Positions 18,586 through 27,579 of a DNA stretch of 64,000 nt are shown piece after piece (within the stretch, counting starts at the first letter, position 1; every line of letters begins with the position of its first letter). The position numbers were made by a program, and so were the translations under genes. The notes beneath the pieces are model-generated. The model made no database searches and was not told the origin of the DNA. It was given only the letters and a program-made list of their open reading frames with translations. Source of the stretch: Actinomycetaceae bacterium (GTDB lineage: Bacteria > Actinomycetota > Actinomycetes > Actinomycetales > Actinomycetaceae); NCBI GenBank assembly GCA_030528145.1, contig JAUMZK010000003.1, positions 84,713 through 148,712 on the forward strand. Reading direction: 5' to 3'.

Positions 18586-20526
18586 CTAGCCGACAAACAA
18601 CCTGAGAAGTGGCAGGGCGAGGGCGGCCGCAGCAGCCAGCATCCCTAAACCCGCCAGGATACGCCCAGGCAGCGGGGGGACGAGGGCGTCTATAAGGGCA
18701 CGCCCCGCAAAACGCGCATCTCCCATCCCGGGAGCAAGCCAACTGAGCACAGTCCCACCAATCGCAAGCGCCCACACCAGCAGCGGCGGCGCAGCAGTAT
18801 TCCAGTTCCACATGGTGGCAGGATCCGTGTCGCCGCTGAAGTTTGTGGCAACGTACAACGCCAGCATCGCCACCCCTACTTGGGCGCTATAAATCAGGAA
18901 ACTACTGACGAGGTCGATTGGGAAGCTGAGCGTCGCCCTCACAATATCGCCCGCCCCAGGTCCACCCCGATTAATCCGGTATCCGATAATGCGTTGGCGG
19001 GTTTTGCCAATAGCACCACAAATTGCCCACACAATAGCCAGAACAAGAGCTGCTTGAATGCCTACGCGCGCAACTATTGTGCCGCCCAACAGTGCTGTTA
19101 TCAGTCCGAGTACGGGATGCCATTTCACGATGGCGGGCTGGTAGGCGGCGGGTTCAGCTCCTGGGATCGCGTTTTGGGAAAACGGATCCAATTGGGGGTT
19201 GCCCACGCCGTGCGGGGAAACTGAGCCGCGCGGATAATCTGGCGTTGATACCCCCTGGGATCCCCCCGGAGGGGTGGCACGCGGATATGTGGGAGGCATT
19301 GTCCCCTGCCCACGCAGGGGCGCATTGGGCAACACTTCAGTGTTTTGGGCATCCAAGAAAACCCCGTTGTGCCCGAGGACGCCGCGCCCGCCTACCTGTC
19401 CCACCGGGTACGCCTTGGTTTCTGGCACGGGCACGGTAACCGGCATTGGGGGCGCGCTGCTGGCAAGACTTCCCGCTCCCCCCAGTACTTCGGTGGCATC
19501 CGGTTCGACCGCCGCGCCGAGAACGGAAGTGGCGCCCTCGCCAAACCCCGCACGTCCCAGATAGTCCGCCCGCCCCGGATTCCCCGCGTTTTCTAAAACT
19601 TCGGTAGCATTCCCGTCGCTGTCTTCAGCGAGGACGGCGTCCCCAGCAACCGCATTAGTGGTAGGTGGGTAGACGGGTGGCGGATAGCCACCCGGGGCAG
19701 GTACGCCCAGTATTGCAGTGGGGTGAGCGTCGGGGTTTTGTACCACTTGGTTTAGCGTCTCTACTAGTTCGGTGGGGGAACTGAGCCGCATGGGGTCCGG
19801 ACTGAGGGCACGCCGGAATGCGTCCGCGAGCGCTGGTACCAGTCCGCCAACGTCTGGGGTGCCGGCTTGCACGCGCATGAGGACGGTGGGCAAGGTTCCG
19901 CGCCCGAAGGGGGGTCTGCCGGTGGCGGCGAAAAGTATTACGGCAGCCCAAGACCACCAGTCACTGTTTTTGTCGGGTTGGTCACCGCTGATTATCCAGG
20001 GAGCGAGATATCCGGGGGTGCCGGTTACCAGTCCGGTGGAGGTGATGCGGTCATCCCCGGCCAGTTGGGCGATTCCGAAATCTATGAGGACGGGACCGCG
20101 TTCGGACACCATGATGTTGCTGGGTTTTATGTCGCGGTGGATTACGCCAACTTGGTGCATTTGGGCGAGGGCGGCGGCGAGGCGTTCGCCCAGGTCTGCT
20201 AGGTCTGTGCCTTCCCACGGTCCAGCGCTGGCGACGTCCTCGTAAAGCGTGGGTCCTTCAATGTATTCGGTAACGATGAAGGCGTCTTGTCCTTCGGTTT
20301 CTACGTCTAGTACTTGGGCGACAGCTTCGGAGCGGACGCGGTTTATGGTAGCGGCTTCGCGGGCGAGGCGCCGACGCGAGTCCAGGTCTGCCGCAGTGGA
20401 AGCGTTCAGCAGTTTTAGTGCTACTACGTTTCCGGCGCCGTCTAGCGCCTTCCACACGGTTCCCATGCCGCCCGCACCAAGTGGTGCTAGCAGCCGGTAC
20501 CCCCCAATATTCTGCGAAACTTCCAC
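18586..20526 (-). CDS. Membrane Ser/Thr protein kinase (PknB-like catalytic domain)
   Basis: The N-terminal kinase domain (~1-260) shows the Gly loop GAGGMGTVW, Lys38, the catalytic HRD (130-132) in VIHRDIKPSN, and DFG (149-151). The usual APE is APW (175-177), an unusual replacement of the structural Glu. A Pro/Gly/Ala-rich linker (~270-480) leads to a C-terminal half with about four membrane segments (~490-645). No PASTA repeats. The start is placed at a GTG (20526) just before SQNIGGYRLLAPLGAGG; longer starts reach 20751 but add sequence without family character. The GAGGGC immediately before GTG is poorly spaced, so the start is uncertain. Substrate unknown. Confidence 0.85.
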   Translation of the reverse strand: MEVSQNIGGYRLLAPLGAGGMGTVWKALDGAGNVVALKLLNASTAADLDSRRRLAREAATINRVRSEAVAQVLDVETEGQDAFIVTEYIEGPTLYEDVASAGPWEGTDLADLGERLAAALAQMHQVGVIHRDIKPSNIMVSERGPVLIDFGIAQLAGDDRITSTGLVTGTPGYLAPWIISGDQPDKNSDWWSWAAVILFAATGRPPFGRGTLPTVLMRVQAGTPDVGGLVPALADAFRRALSPDPMRLSSPTELVETLNQVVQNPDAHPTAILGVPAPGGYPPPVYPPTTNAVAGDAVLAEDSDGNATEVLENAGNPGRADYLGRAGFGEGATSVLGAAVEPDATEVLGGAGSLASSAPPMPVTVPVPETKAYPVGQVGGRGVLGHNGVFLDAQNTEVLPNAPLRGQGTMPPTYPRATPPGGSQGVSTPDYPRGSVSPHGVGNPQLDPFSQNAIPGAEPAAYQPAIVKWHPVLGLITALLGGTIVARVGIQAALVLAIVWAICGAIGKTRQRIIGYRINRGGPGAGDIVRATLSFPIDLVSSFLIYSAQVGVAMLALYVATNFSGDTDPATMWNWNTAAPPLLVWALAIGGTVLSWLAPGMGDARFAGRALIDALVPPLPGRILAGLGMLAAAAALALPLLRLFVG

Positions 20527-20889
20527 GCCCTCAATAATAAAAGACTGGGGACTGAAAATGTGCTGTGGGCTAAGGGCGGACGCGGGTGGGCGACCTCGGG
20601 AAACAAAATAATGTCCAGGCGACGGTCGAAAATTATGAGTACAACACGCACCCCAGGTTGCCGCTGTTTCGCGAATTTGCGGTGTTTTTCGAGGACGCCG
20701 CCCCATTTTCCGTGTTTTCCCCGGTTTACCTGCAAACATGGGATGTTTCACTGGGAAAATTGGACGAATCCCACCCTAAGTGTGGAACAATAGGGGGGAC
20801 GCTTCAAAGAGGAGCGCGTGTCAGAGACGACAAAACTGGCACTCCACTCGGATCGTCCGGCACGTACCTGCCGGTGGAGGGAACCAAAA

Positions 20890-22008
20890 TTGGCATCCGT
20901 AACATTTGATAAAGCAACTCGCATCTACCCGGGTTCAACGACGCCTGCGGTAAAAGAACTTGACCTACACATTAAAGACGGGGAATTCCTGGTGTTGGTG
21001 GGTCCGTCCGGTTGTGGTAAATCCACTTCTTTGCGCATGCTCGCCGGACTTGAGGACGTAAACGGGGGGCGCATCCTCATTGGTGACCAGGATGTCACCG
21101 ACGTGCAGCCCAAGGACCGCGATATCGCCATGGTTTTTCAAAACTACGCGTTGTACCCGCACATGACGGTGCGCGAAAACATGGGTTTCGCCCTCAAAAT
21201 CGCGAAAGTAGACAAGGCAGAAATTCGTCGTCGGGTTGATGAGGCGGCGGAAATCCTGGACCTCACGCAATACTTGGACCGCAAGCCAAAGGCGCTTTCT
21301 GGTGGGCAACGCCAGCGTGTGGCGATGGGGCGTGCGATTGTGCGCAAACCGAAGGTGTTCTTGATGGACGAGCCCCTGTCCAACCTGGACGCCAAGTTGC
21401 GTGTACAAACCCGCACCCAAATCGCGGCATTGCAACGCAACCTGGGTGTTACTACCGTCTACGTTACTCACGATCAAACTGAAGCTTTGACTATGGGAGA
21501 CCGCATTGCCGTGCTGAAAGACGGTTTGTTACAGCAAGTGGGCACGCCCCGGGAAATGTACGAACGTCCCGCCAATGCTTTCGTGGCAGGCTTCATTGGT
21601 TCGCCCGCAATGAACATTGGTACCTTCAACATCGAGGGCGACCACGCGGTTTTAGGTCCCGCCCACATTAAGCTGTCGCGTGCCGCCATTGATGCGGTTC
21701 GCCCCGAGGACGGCGGCAAGATTCAGGTTGGTTTCCGCCCTGAAGCCTTGGATGTGGTTACTGCTTCGGACGAAGCCACTATTCCGCTGACTATCGACCT
21801 GGTTGAAGAATTGGGTTCGGATGCTTACATTTATGGGCATGTTGAGGGCGCTGCAGGGCTGGGTTCTGGGGAGGACAGCACCGGCACTATGATTGTGCGC
21901 GTTCCCCCACGTACTGCCCCCGGTAAAGGCAAGGTCATTCACGTGCGCGTTCGTCCCGGAATGCAGCACAACTTCTCAGTTAGCACCGGTGAGCGTCTGC
22001 CTGACTAA
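20890..22008 (+). CDS. Sugar ABC transporter ATPase, MsmK/UgpC type
   Basis: A 372-residue ATP-binding subunit of carbohydrate importers. Walker A GPSGCGKST (38-46), Q-loop Gln84, signature LSGGQRQR (from 136), Walker B VFLMDEP (156-162) and the switch His in VTHDQTEA; the C-terminal ~130 residues form the TOBE/OB regulatory domain of the MalK group. A TTG start at 20890 is chosen because GGAGG lies nine bases upstream and the family begins MASVTF; a GTG at 20818 would add 24 unconserved residues. No permease or binding protein is adjacent, consistent with one ATPase serving several sugar importers. A strong terminator follows. Confidence 0.93.
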   Translation: MASVTFDKATRIYPGSTTPAVKELDLHIKDGEFLVLVGPSGCGKSTSLRMLAGLEDVNGGRILIGDQDVTDVQPKDRDIAMVFQNYALYPHMTVRENMGFALKIAKVDKAEIRRRVDEAAEILDLTQYLDRKPKALSGGQRQRVAMGRAIVRKPKVFLMDEPLSNLDAKLRVQTRTQIAALQRNLGVTTVYVTHDQTEALTMGDRIAVLKDGLLQQVGTPREMYERPANAFVAGFIGSPAMNIGTFNIEGDHAVLGPAHIKLSRAAIDAVRPEDGGKIQVGFRPEALDVVTASDEATIPLTIDLVEELGSDAYIYGHVEGAAGLGSGEDSTGTMIVRVPPRTAPGKGKVIHVRVRPGMQHNFSVSTGERLPD

Positions 22009-22040
22009 AGTTAGGCGCTGAAGGCGCACCAAGCACTACT

Positions 22041-22085
22041 GGGGTTTGCTCGGTTTTCGGGCAAACCCCGTGCGTATGTTTTTTT
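22041..22085 (+). terminator. Intrinsic terminator of the sugar ABC ATPase gene
   Basis: GGGGTTTGC (22041-22049) pairs with GCAAACCCC (22061-22069); a seven-T run follows at 22079-22085. The gap to 22342 otherwise holds only the weak transposase-like remnant listed next. Confidence 0.9.
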
Positions 22086-22212
22086 GGGGGGGGTGCGGGC
22101 GGCGGCGTATCTTACACATATTGAGTGCGTAATCTGACTGGTGCCTCATTTAGTTTTAGCACAAAATTTTGGGTATGAACGATGGGGTTGTTTATTGGGT
22201 ACCACTGTTTAA

Positions 22213-22305
22213 GTGACTGTCAGGGTGCGCCAAACTTACCGCAATGCCACAAAGCTGGAAAAGGACGCAGTTTTAGATGGCTTTCGCGATGACAGATCTA
22301 GGTTG
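22213..22305 (+). mobile_element. Possible transposase N-terminal remnant
   Basis: About 30 residues (RQTYRNATKLEKDAVLDGF) resemble the opening of a family of IS transposases that begin with RYxxAxKxEKxxILDEF. The similarity breaks off after the next ten residues and the frame runs into the end of the convergent epimerase gene. No terminal repeats were found. It may be a relic of an insertion sequence or chance similarity. Confidence 0.3.
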
Positions 22306-22342
22306 TTCCCCACCGTGACCCGCGCGGTTTGCCGACACCTGC

Positions 22343-23233
22343 CTACTGTGTCGGAATCGGGCTGTCGAATTGTTCAGCTAGGGCAGGATCGGTGAACTCG
22401 AACCCGCTTCCGCGCAGTTTTTTCGGCAAAACTCGCTGTGAAGATAGCAAAACAGAAGCCATTCCACCCAAAAGCGCGCGGGCGTCCTCGGCAGGAATTC
22501 CACACCCAGGTTTTGCCCCATAATGCTGCGCCAACTCGGCCATAAACTGATCTTGCTGCACCGGGGAGGGACCCACCAGGTTCACAGCCCCCTGCACATC
22601 AGCCCCCAACAAATGCGAAATAGCGTGTACGTGGTCGCGCAAAGAAATGGTCGACATCCACGTGCGACCATCGCCAATAACGCCCGCTAAACGCCATCGT
22701 ACCAGGGGTGCGAGGGCCTTCATTATGCCACCGTCCTCGGACAAAACAATGCCGCTGCGCACCTGTATATTGCGCTTAGCGGGCACGCCCAGTGACGCTT
22801 CCTCCCACCTTTGGCACAAAGTTGCCAAAAAGTCGGTTCCCCCAGGGAACTCTTCGTTTACAATTTCGTTCCCAGTGTTGCCGTAGAACCCGATGGCACT
22901 GCCGGACAAAAAGACCCGCGGTACGTTACCAGATTGGCGCAGCGCAACCCCCAACGTGTTCACCGTGTTTATGCGGGACGCCACCAGTTTGCGACGGTAC
23001 TTCTTCGTCCACGGAAAACGCAGCAAAGGCGCGCCACTGAGGCATATTACGGCATCGGCGTCCTCTACCAGCTTCGGGCTGAGTTCCCCAATGACCGGAT
23101 TCCAGAAGTACTTATCCCCCACAGTGCGCGACAGACGGCGCACATTCCAATACTGGTCGAGGACGTTAATCAGGGCTTTGCCGACGAATCCGCTCCCGCC
23201 GGTCAGGACAACAGTTTTTTTGGACTGGTTCAT
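22343..23233 (-). CDS. NAD(P)-dependent epimerase-like protein, TIGR01777/SDR39U1 family
   Basis: A 296-residue extended SDR. The Rossmann motif TGGSGFVG (11-18), the ICLSGAPL loop, the FLSGSAIGFYG segment with the SDR Tyr region, and the C-terminal DUF1731 tail (LLSSQRVLPKKLRGSGFEF) define the family (E. coli YfcH relatives). The reaction is not established. ATG start. It is a single gene between a terminator on one side and the GDPD-like gene on the other. Confidence 0.9.
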   Translation of the reverse strand: MNQSKKTVVLTGGSGFVGKALINVLDQYWNVRRLSRTVGDKYFWNPVIGELSPKLVEDADAVICLSGAPLLRFPWTKKYRRKLVASRINTVNTLGVALRQSGNVPRVFLSGSAIGFYGNTGNEIVNEEFPGGTDFLATLCQRWEEASLGVPAKRNIQVRSGIVLSEDGGIMKALAPLVRWRLAGVIGDGRTWMSTISLRDHVHAISHLLGADVQGAVNLVGPSPVQQDQFMAELAQHYGAKPGCGIPAEDARALLGGMASVLLSSQRVLPKKLRGSGFEFTDPALAEQFDSPIPTQ

Positions 23234-23308
23234 AGTTCGATCTTAACGCGCCCACGCCACAAATGAACACAATTGCCGCGCGCTACGCCTCGTCTTCCCG
23301 GCGCGGTA

Positions 23309-23974
23309 CTACATTTGGCGGATGAGCCCGGTAAGGTTCCAAGTAGGATCCGCAGAGCCGTCGACCTCGTCATAATAAACATCCACTCCCAGGGCATTCA
23401 ACCGTTCCACGTTTGCAGGATTTGCGGTGAGGGCGGCGCGAACCAAACCGCCCTCAGTAACCGTGTCGCCTTTGCCCAGATCTGGGTTAGCATCTACGGC
23501 GATCCCCAGTGTGGCATTGGTGCCCCGCCGCGCCAATTCTGCGAGCACCCGCGCGTCTGCGGAAAACAAGGTGACTTCGGCGGCAGGAGCCGCACGCAAG
23601 GACGCCTCCACGGCATCAACCAAGTCGCATGTGCGGGCACTGTCGTGCAATTCTACAAAAACTTCCACCCCCATTTGTGCGGCCAAAGACAGCACCGAAA
23701 CCAGTTCGGGGACGCGCTCAAAACGAAAAGTACGCGAATACCAGGCGCCGGCGTCAGCGCGCCGAATTTCTGAAAAAGTGCGCCCGGACCACGCGCCCGA
23801 CAAATTGGTGGTACGCCCCAAAGTGGTGTCGGCTATGCACACCAACGTGCCGTCCGCCAACAGTCCCGCCGACGTGCGGAACGCGGTCACTTTGCGTTCT
23901 GCGCACGCCGCGAACGCCGCCACCGTGTTTTCCGGGGCTACCGACATGATTCCCCGGTCTGCGATTAAACGCAT
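23309..23974 (-). CDS. Glycerophosphodiester phosphodiesterase-like protein with altered active site
   Basis: A 221-residue GDPD-fold protein. The opening is ADRG followed by PENTVAAF, matching the HRG...PENT start of GDPDs except that the catalytic His is Asp. The metal-binding DxxxTLDRTT region reads IADTTLGRTT, and the usual EVDV motif reads FRTSA. Later barrel strands (VEVFVELHD, VTLFSADARVLAEL, LGVDVYYDEVD) fit the fold. It is therefore probably catalytically inactive or changed in function. It begins eight bases after the DUF4032 gene and is likely cotranscribed with it. Confidence 0.75.
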   Translation of the reverse strand: MRLIADRGIMSVAPENTVAAFAACAERKVTAFRTSAGLLADGTLVCIADTTLGRTTNLSGAWSGRTFSEIRRADAGAWYSRTFRFERVPELVSVLSLAAQMGVEVFVELHDSARTCDLVDAVEASLRAAPAAEVTLFSADARVLAELARRGTNATLGIAVDANPDLGKGDTVTEGGLVRAALTANPANVERLNALGVDVYYDEVDGSADPTWNLTGLIRQM

Positions 23975-23982
23975 CCAAGCTC

Positions 23983-25317
23983 CTACTCAAATAATCTGTA
24001 CGTGGGCACAAATTCCGGCACGTAATCATCCGGATCGCCCGCCGAAGCGTGTACTTCCCAACTGGAACGGTCAACGTCCGCAGCGTCAGGAATTTCCGCA
24101 GCATCGAAACCAATAATTGACTGTTCATCGGGCAGGTTCGTAAGGACGGTAGTCACGTAACTGGCTACCACTTCCGGCATGGGCACGTCCCTGCCCTGTT
24201 TTTCGGACTCAAACCACCGGTGTTCCAATATTTGGTGAAACATTTCGGCTGGTTCAAGTTTGGCTCGGTATTCGGGTGGGATCATGTCCATTGTGGGTTT
24301 GAATACTTCGTCAACCCACTTGTGAGCCACCAGTTCTATGGGTTCGTCCTCTTTACCGCTAAGAGTCCGATAAGTTTTCAGATCGTTAATTATGCGCTGA
24401 CCCTGTTTTTCCCCCACGTCCAGACCGGTCAAACGCAACACTTGTCGATGGTAGTGCCCCGCATCTACCACTTTTGGTTGAATTTTCAACGATTGCCCGT
24501 CCGGGCTGCGGGTCATAGCTAATTCGTCAACGTCGAAACCTAGTTCATTAAGGCGGGCAATGCGGGCCTCAACGCGCCACCGCTCCCCCGCCTCGAAGGT
24601 TTCTTCTTCAGTCAGTTCTGCCCACAATTTTTCGTAACGTTCAGTCAGGCGGTCGCCAAATTCGATAACGTCTAAGCTGCGGTCAAAATAGTCCCCCGCC
24701 TGCAAATCCATAAATTCACCAATGATGTTTGTACGCGCCAAATCCACATCATAGCTGCGTTGCCCCACCGTCAACTGCGGGTAAAGTGCCACCGTTTCAG
24801 CATCCACCAAGTATGCCGAAAACGCCCCCGCATCGCGCCGAAAAAGCGTGTTCGACAAAGACACGTCTCCCCAGTAAATGCCCTGCAAATGCAAGCGTAC
24901 TAACAGTACTGCCAGGGAATCTATCAAACGAAAAGTAGTGTCTGGTTTAATCGCCCGCGTAAACAACGCCCGGTACGGCAAAGAATACTGCAAATGTTCC
25001 GTAACCAGCGCTGAAGTCAGGGGCTTTCCCCGCGTAGTTTGTCGCTTCGTCACGACCGCCGTGGGCGCTACCGCCGGTTGCCCCAAACGCTGTAAATCCC
25101 GCAACCTGGAGTATTCGCGATAGGCAACGTCCTCGTTAATTTCCTTCACCGCAATAATGCGCCCCGAAAGGTTCACAAACCGCACCACGTGGCGTGAAAT
25201 ACCGCGCGGCAAGGCCGCCAACAATTCCTGTGGCCATTCCAACAACGGCAGTTCCCAGGGCAAATCCAACAGCGCCGGGTCAATACTGGTCGCCGTAATG
25301 TCAATTGCTCCTGCCAT
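23983..25317 (-). CDS. DUF4032 protein with kinase-like N-terminal domain
   Basis: A 444-residue cytosolic protein of the actinobacterial DUF4032 family. The N-terminal ~210 residues look like a diverged LPS/Ser-Thr kinase fold: IIAVKEINE (Lys), then IYWGDVSLSNTLF in place of the HxDxxxxN loop, then AYLVDAETV in place of DFG. The C-terminal half is helical and typical of DUF4032. No substrate is known. ATG start. It is divergent from the unrecognised gene at 25495 and heads a two-gene unit with the GDPD-like gene. Confidence 0.8.
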   Translation of the reverse strand: MAGAIDITATSIDPALLDLPWELPLLEWPQELLAALPRGISRHVVRFVNLSGRIIAVKEINEDVAYREYSRLRDLQRLGQPAVAPTAVVTKRQTTRGKPLTSALVTEHLQYSLPYRALFTRAIKPDTTFRLIDSLAVLLVRLHLQGIYWGDVSLSNTLFRRDAGAFSAYLVDAETVALYPQLTVGQRSYDVDLARTNIIGEFMDLQAGDYFDRSLDVIEFGDRLTERYEKLWAELTEEETFEAGERWRVEARIARLNELGFDVDELAMTRSPDGQSLKIQPKVVDAGHYHRQVLRLTGLDVGEKQGQRIINDLKTYRTLSGKEDEPIELVAHKWVDEVFKPTMDMIPPEYRAKLEPAEMFHQILEHRWFESEKQGRDVPMPEVVASYVTTVLTNLPDEQSIIGFDAAEIPDAADVDRSSWEVHASAGDPDDYVPEFVPTYRLFE

Positions 25318-25494
25318 TTCTCCATTGTCTCATGGCACTAAAGATCGTGAAAATAGGGAAAGTATTGCTTGGGCGATACTCAGAAAACCCCATCCGCTCA
25401 TCCCCGGATATAGGATGGAGGTGAGGACCTACCAGGTCCATTCCACCAATGCGCAACAGCGCCAGAGCACAACCCTAATTTGCAAGGAGGCGTC

Positions 25495-26694
25495 ATGACA
25501 ACAACATGGATTCCGGTGGAGGGCGCCCTCTTGGCTGCTTCCCTAGACCCGCGTAAAGTCGCGGAAAAGTTCACCGAACTGGGGGTAGTTGCCGAACTGG
25601 ACTGGTACGAATCTACTTCCCACCTGTTAGGACTTACGCTACTTACAAACGAAAATGACCGAGTAGCAACTATTGCTAAAGGTGACGAAAATTTTAGTGC
25701 TGGCATGCCCATAGACAAGGTAGTAAAAGAACTGGCAGCCACATTCAAAGCCGAGGTATGGACGGGAGAATCCTGGCACGACGGGGTTCCCGAAGGCACC
25801 AAATTTCCCAAAGTCAAAGAAAACACCGGCGGCGAAGTTCGCAGCGTAGAAATTACCCGTATGCCGGCTGCTTCCGTACCATTTGTAGCCGTTGCCGAAG
25901 GCGTTGACCTGGGATGTGTAGAACTTTCCGAGGACGCCCGCGCTATTATCCGTGCCGGTACCGAGGACGAAATCACCTCCGTAGTATTGCTTTCTGACGC
26001 ACCTGCCATTTCCTTGCAAGCCACCAACGACGACATGCGTTTGGTGGCAATCGACGCCGCCTACGAGGGGCGCAGTGAATCCATGATTATTCATTCGTGG
26101 AACATGACTACGCGTATTGTTATGGGCGGGTGGGGTCCCGACGAAGCCCCGGCAGGATTGTTAGCGTTGGCGCGCAACAAATTTGGCGAGGACGATGCCG
26201 CTTCCCGACTCGTCGACATTCTGCCCAGCGCCAGCCGCGTAGAGGTAGAAAACGCACTGGTAACTCCCGGTCGCGCAGGCTTTGACAAAATGGTAAAAGC
26301 GCTGGGCTTACCGAACGAGATTAAAGAATTTTTAGCAGGACAATTACCGGTTGCCGACGCGGCAGGGATGCGCTTCTACCCAGCCACGGACTGGACGAAA
26401 GCATTCGGCAGCTCCTTCGACCTCATGCTCGAAAGTCCCACACCCGAAAACAAAGTGTTCAATGCCTACCGCACCGCCGTCGTGGAAAAACCGTGGCTGG
26501 TACGCACTTGGGCGGCGCTAGAGGGCACCCTCGGCGGAACCTTACTGACCCTGTCACTGCGCACCTCAAAGAAAACCGGTTGGACAAAACTGGCGGGAAT
26601 AGTCGGCGGCGGTCTGATACTTGACGCACTAATGCAAGTTGGTTTAGCCACCTACATTCGGCAACGCTGGCAAAAACTCACCACCTCAAAGTAG
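25495..26694 (+). CDS. Protein of unknown function with C-terminal membrane segment
   Basis: No family recognised. 399 residues; AAGGAGG eight bases before the ATG fixes the start. The N-terminal ~200 residues are acidic and alternate strand/helix; the middle (200-300) is helical; near the C-terminus a Gly-rich hydrophobic stretch (KLAGIVGGGLILDALMQVGLA) could be a membrane helix, followed by a basic tail. Codon use matches its neighbours. It carries several copies of the abundant GAGGRCG word, including a palindromic pair at 25519-25530, so it is a long-term resident. Divergent from DUF4032. Confidence 0.75.
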   Translation: MTTTWIPVEGALLAASLDPRKVAEKFTELGVVAELDWYESTSHLLGLTLLTNENDRVATIAKGDENFSAGMPIDKVVKELAATFKAEVWTGESWHDGVPEGTKFPKVKENTGGEVRSVEITRMPAASVPFVAVAEGVDLGCVELSEDARAIIRAGTEDEITSVVLLSDAPAISLQATNDDMRLVAIDAAYEGRSESMIIHSWNMTTRIVMGGWGPDEAPAGLLALARNKFGEDDAASRLVDILPSASRVEVENALVTPGRAGFDKMVKALGLPNEIKEFLAGQLPVADAAGMRFYPATDWTKAFGSSFDLMLESPTPENKVFNAYRTAVVEKPWLVRTWAALEGTLGGTLLTLSLRTSKKTGWTKLAGIVGGGLILDALMQVGLATYIRQRWQKLTTSK

Positions 26695-26811
26695 GCAAAC
26701 AGCAAGATTGGCGGAAGATCGCACTGTCAGCAGTGGGCGGAAACGCCCACGTTTGCGTGAGGTGCCCCCCAGGCGGACTCCAACTGTAAAGTAGTAGCGA
26801 AAGGAGCACAA

Positions 26812-27579
26812 ATGGGCGCGAAAACAGACGGACCGCTGACCCTCACTATCGACTGTGGGGGGGGAGGCATAAAAAGCAACGTCCTCGACCGCCGCGGAAC
26901 CGCCCTGGGTACGTCCCACCGCACGCCCACCCCCTACCCGCTGCCGCCCACGCTGCTGGTAGACATTGTGAAAGACCTGGCAAGCAAACACCCCAGTGCC
27001 GACCGTATAACCCTGGGAATGCCCGGAATGATCCGCCACGGCATAGTTATAGAGACCCCCCATTACGTGTGCCGCTCCGGGCCGCGCACCCGCCTGGCAC
27101 CGGGTCTGGTGGAACAGTGGGCGAACTTCCCTATGGCGCGCGTACTTTCAGAGGAACTGGAGCTGCCAGCACTGGTCCTAAACGACGCCGAAGTCGCCGG
27201 ATACGGCGCAATCACAGGTACCGGCACGGAAATGATAATAACGCTTGGCACCGGACTGGGGAACGCAATATTTGACGGAGGACGTCTGGCACCACACCTG
27301 GAATTGTCACGACTACCAGTAAAATGGGGGCTCAGTTTTGACGACTACTTGGGCGAACACGAACGGCTGCGCTTGGGTGAATCGCACTGGTCGCGACGGG
27401 TACGCCGCATAGTCGAATCGCTAAAACTGGTCGTGCAATGGGACCGCCTGTTCATTGGCGGAGGCAACAGTTCGCACATTACCGCCCGGGCGCGCGCCGG
27501 GCTGGGGTCCGAAATTGTTATCGTGCCAAACGACGCCGGAGTGCTGGGGGGCGTGCGCGCCTGGGAGTTCCAAAAATGA
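26812..27579 (+). CDS. ROK-family sugar kinase, polyphosphate-glucokinase-like
   Basis: A 255-residue ROK protein. The phosphate loop is IDCGGGGIK, the sugar-binding acidic residue lies in LVLNDAEVAGYG, and the second phosphate loop is ITLGTGLGNAIF; LSRLPVKWGLSFDDYLG replaces the usual zinc-motif region seen in ROK repressors. Short length and lack of a DNA-binding domain point to a kinase of the PPGK/glucokinase group; the phosphate donor cannot be told. The ATG has AAAGGAG upstream. Its stop overlaps the truA start (ATGA). Confidence 0.75.
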   Translation: MGAKTDGPLTLTIDCGGGGIKSNVLDRRGTALGTSHRTPTPYPLPPTLLVDIVKDLASKHPSADRITLGMPGMIRHGIVIETPHYVCRSGPRTRLAPGLVEQWANFPMARVLSEELELPALVLNDAEVAGYGAITGTGTEMIITLGTGLGNAIFDGGRLAPHLELSRLPVKWGLSFDDYLGEHERLRLGESHWSRRVRRIVESLKLVVQWDRLFIGGGNSSHITARARAGLGSEIVIVPNDAGVLGGVRAWEFQK

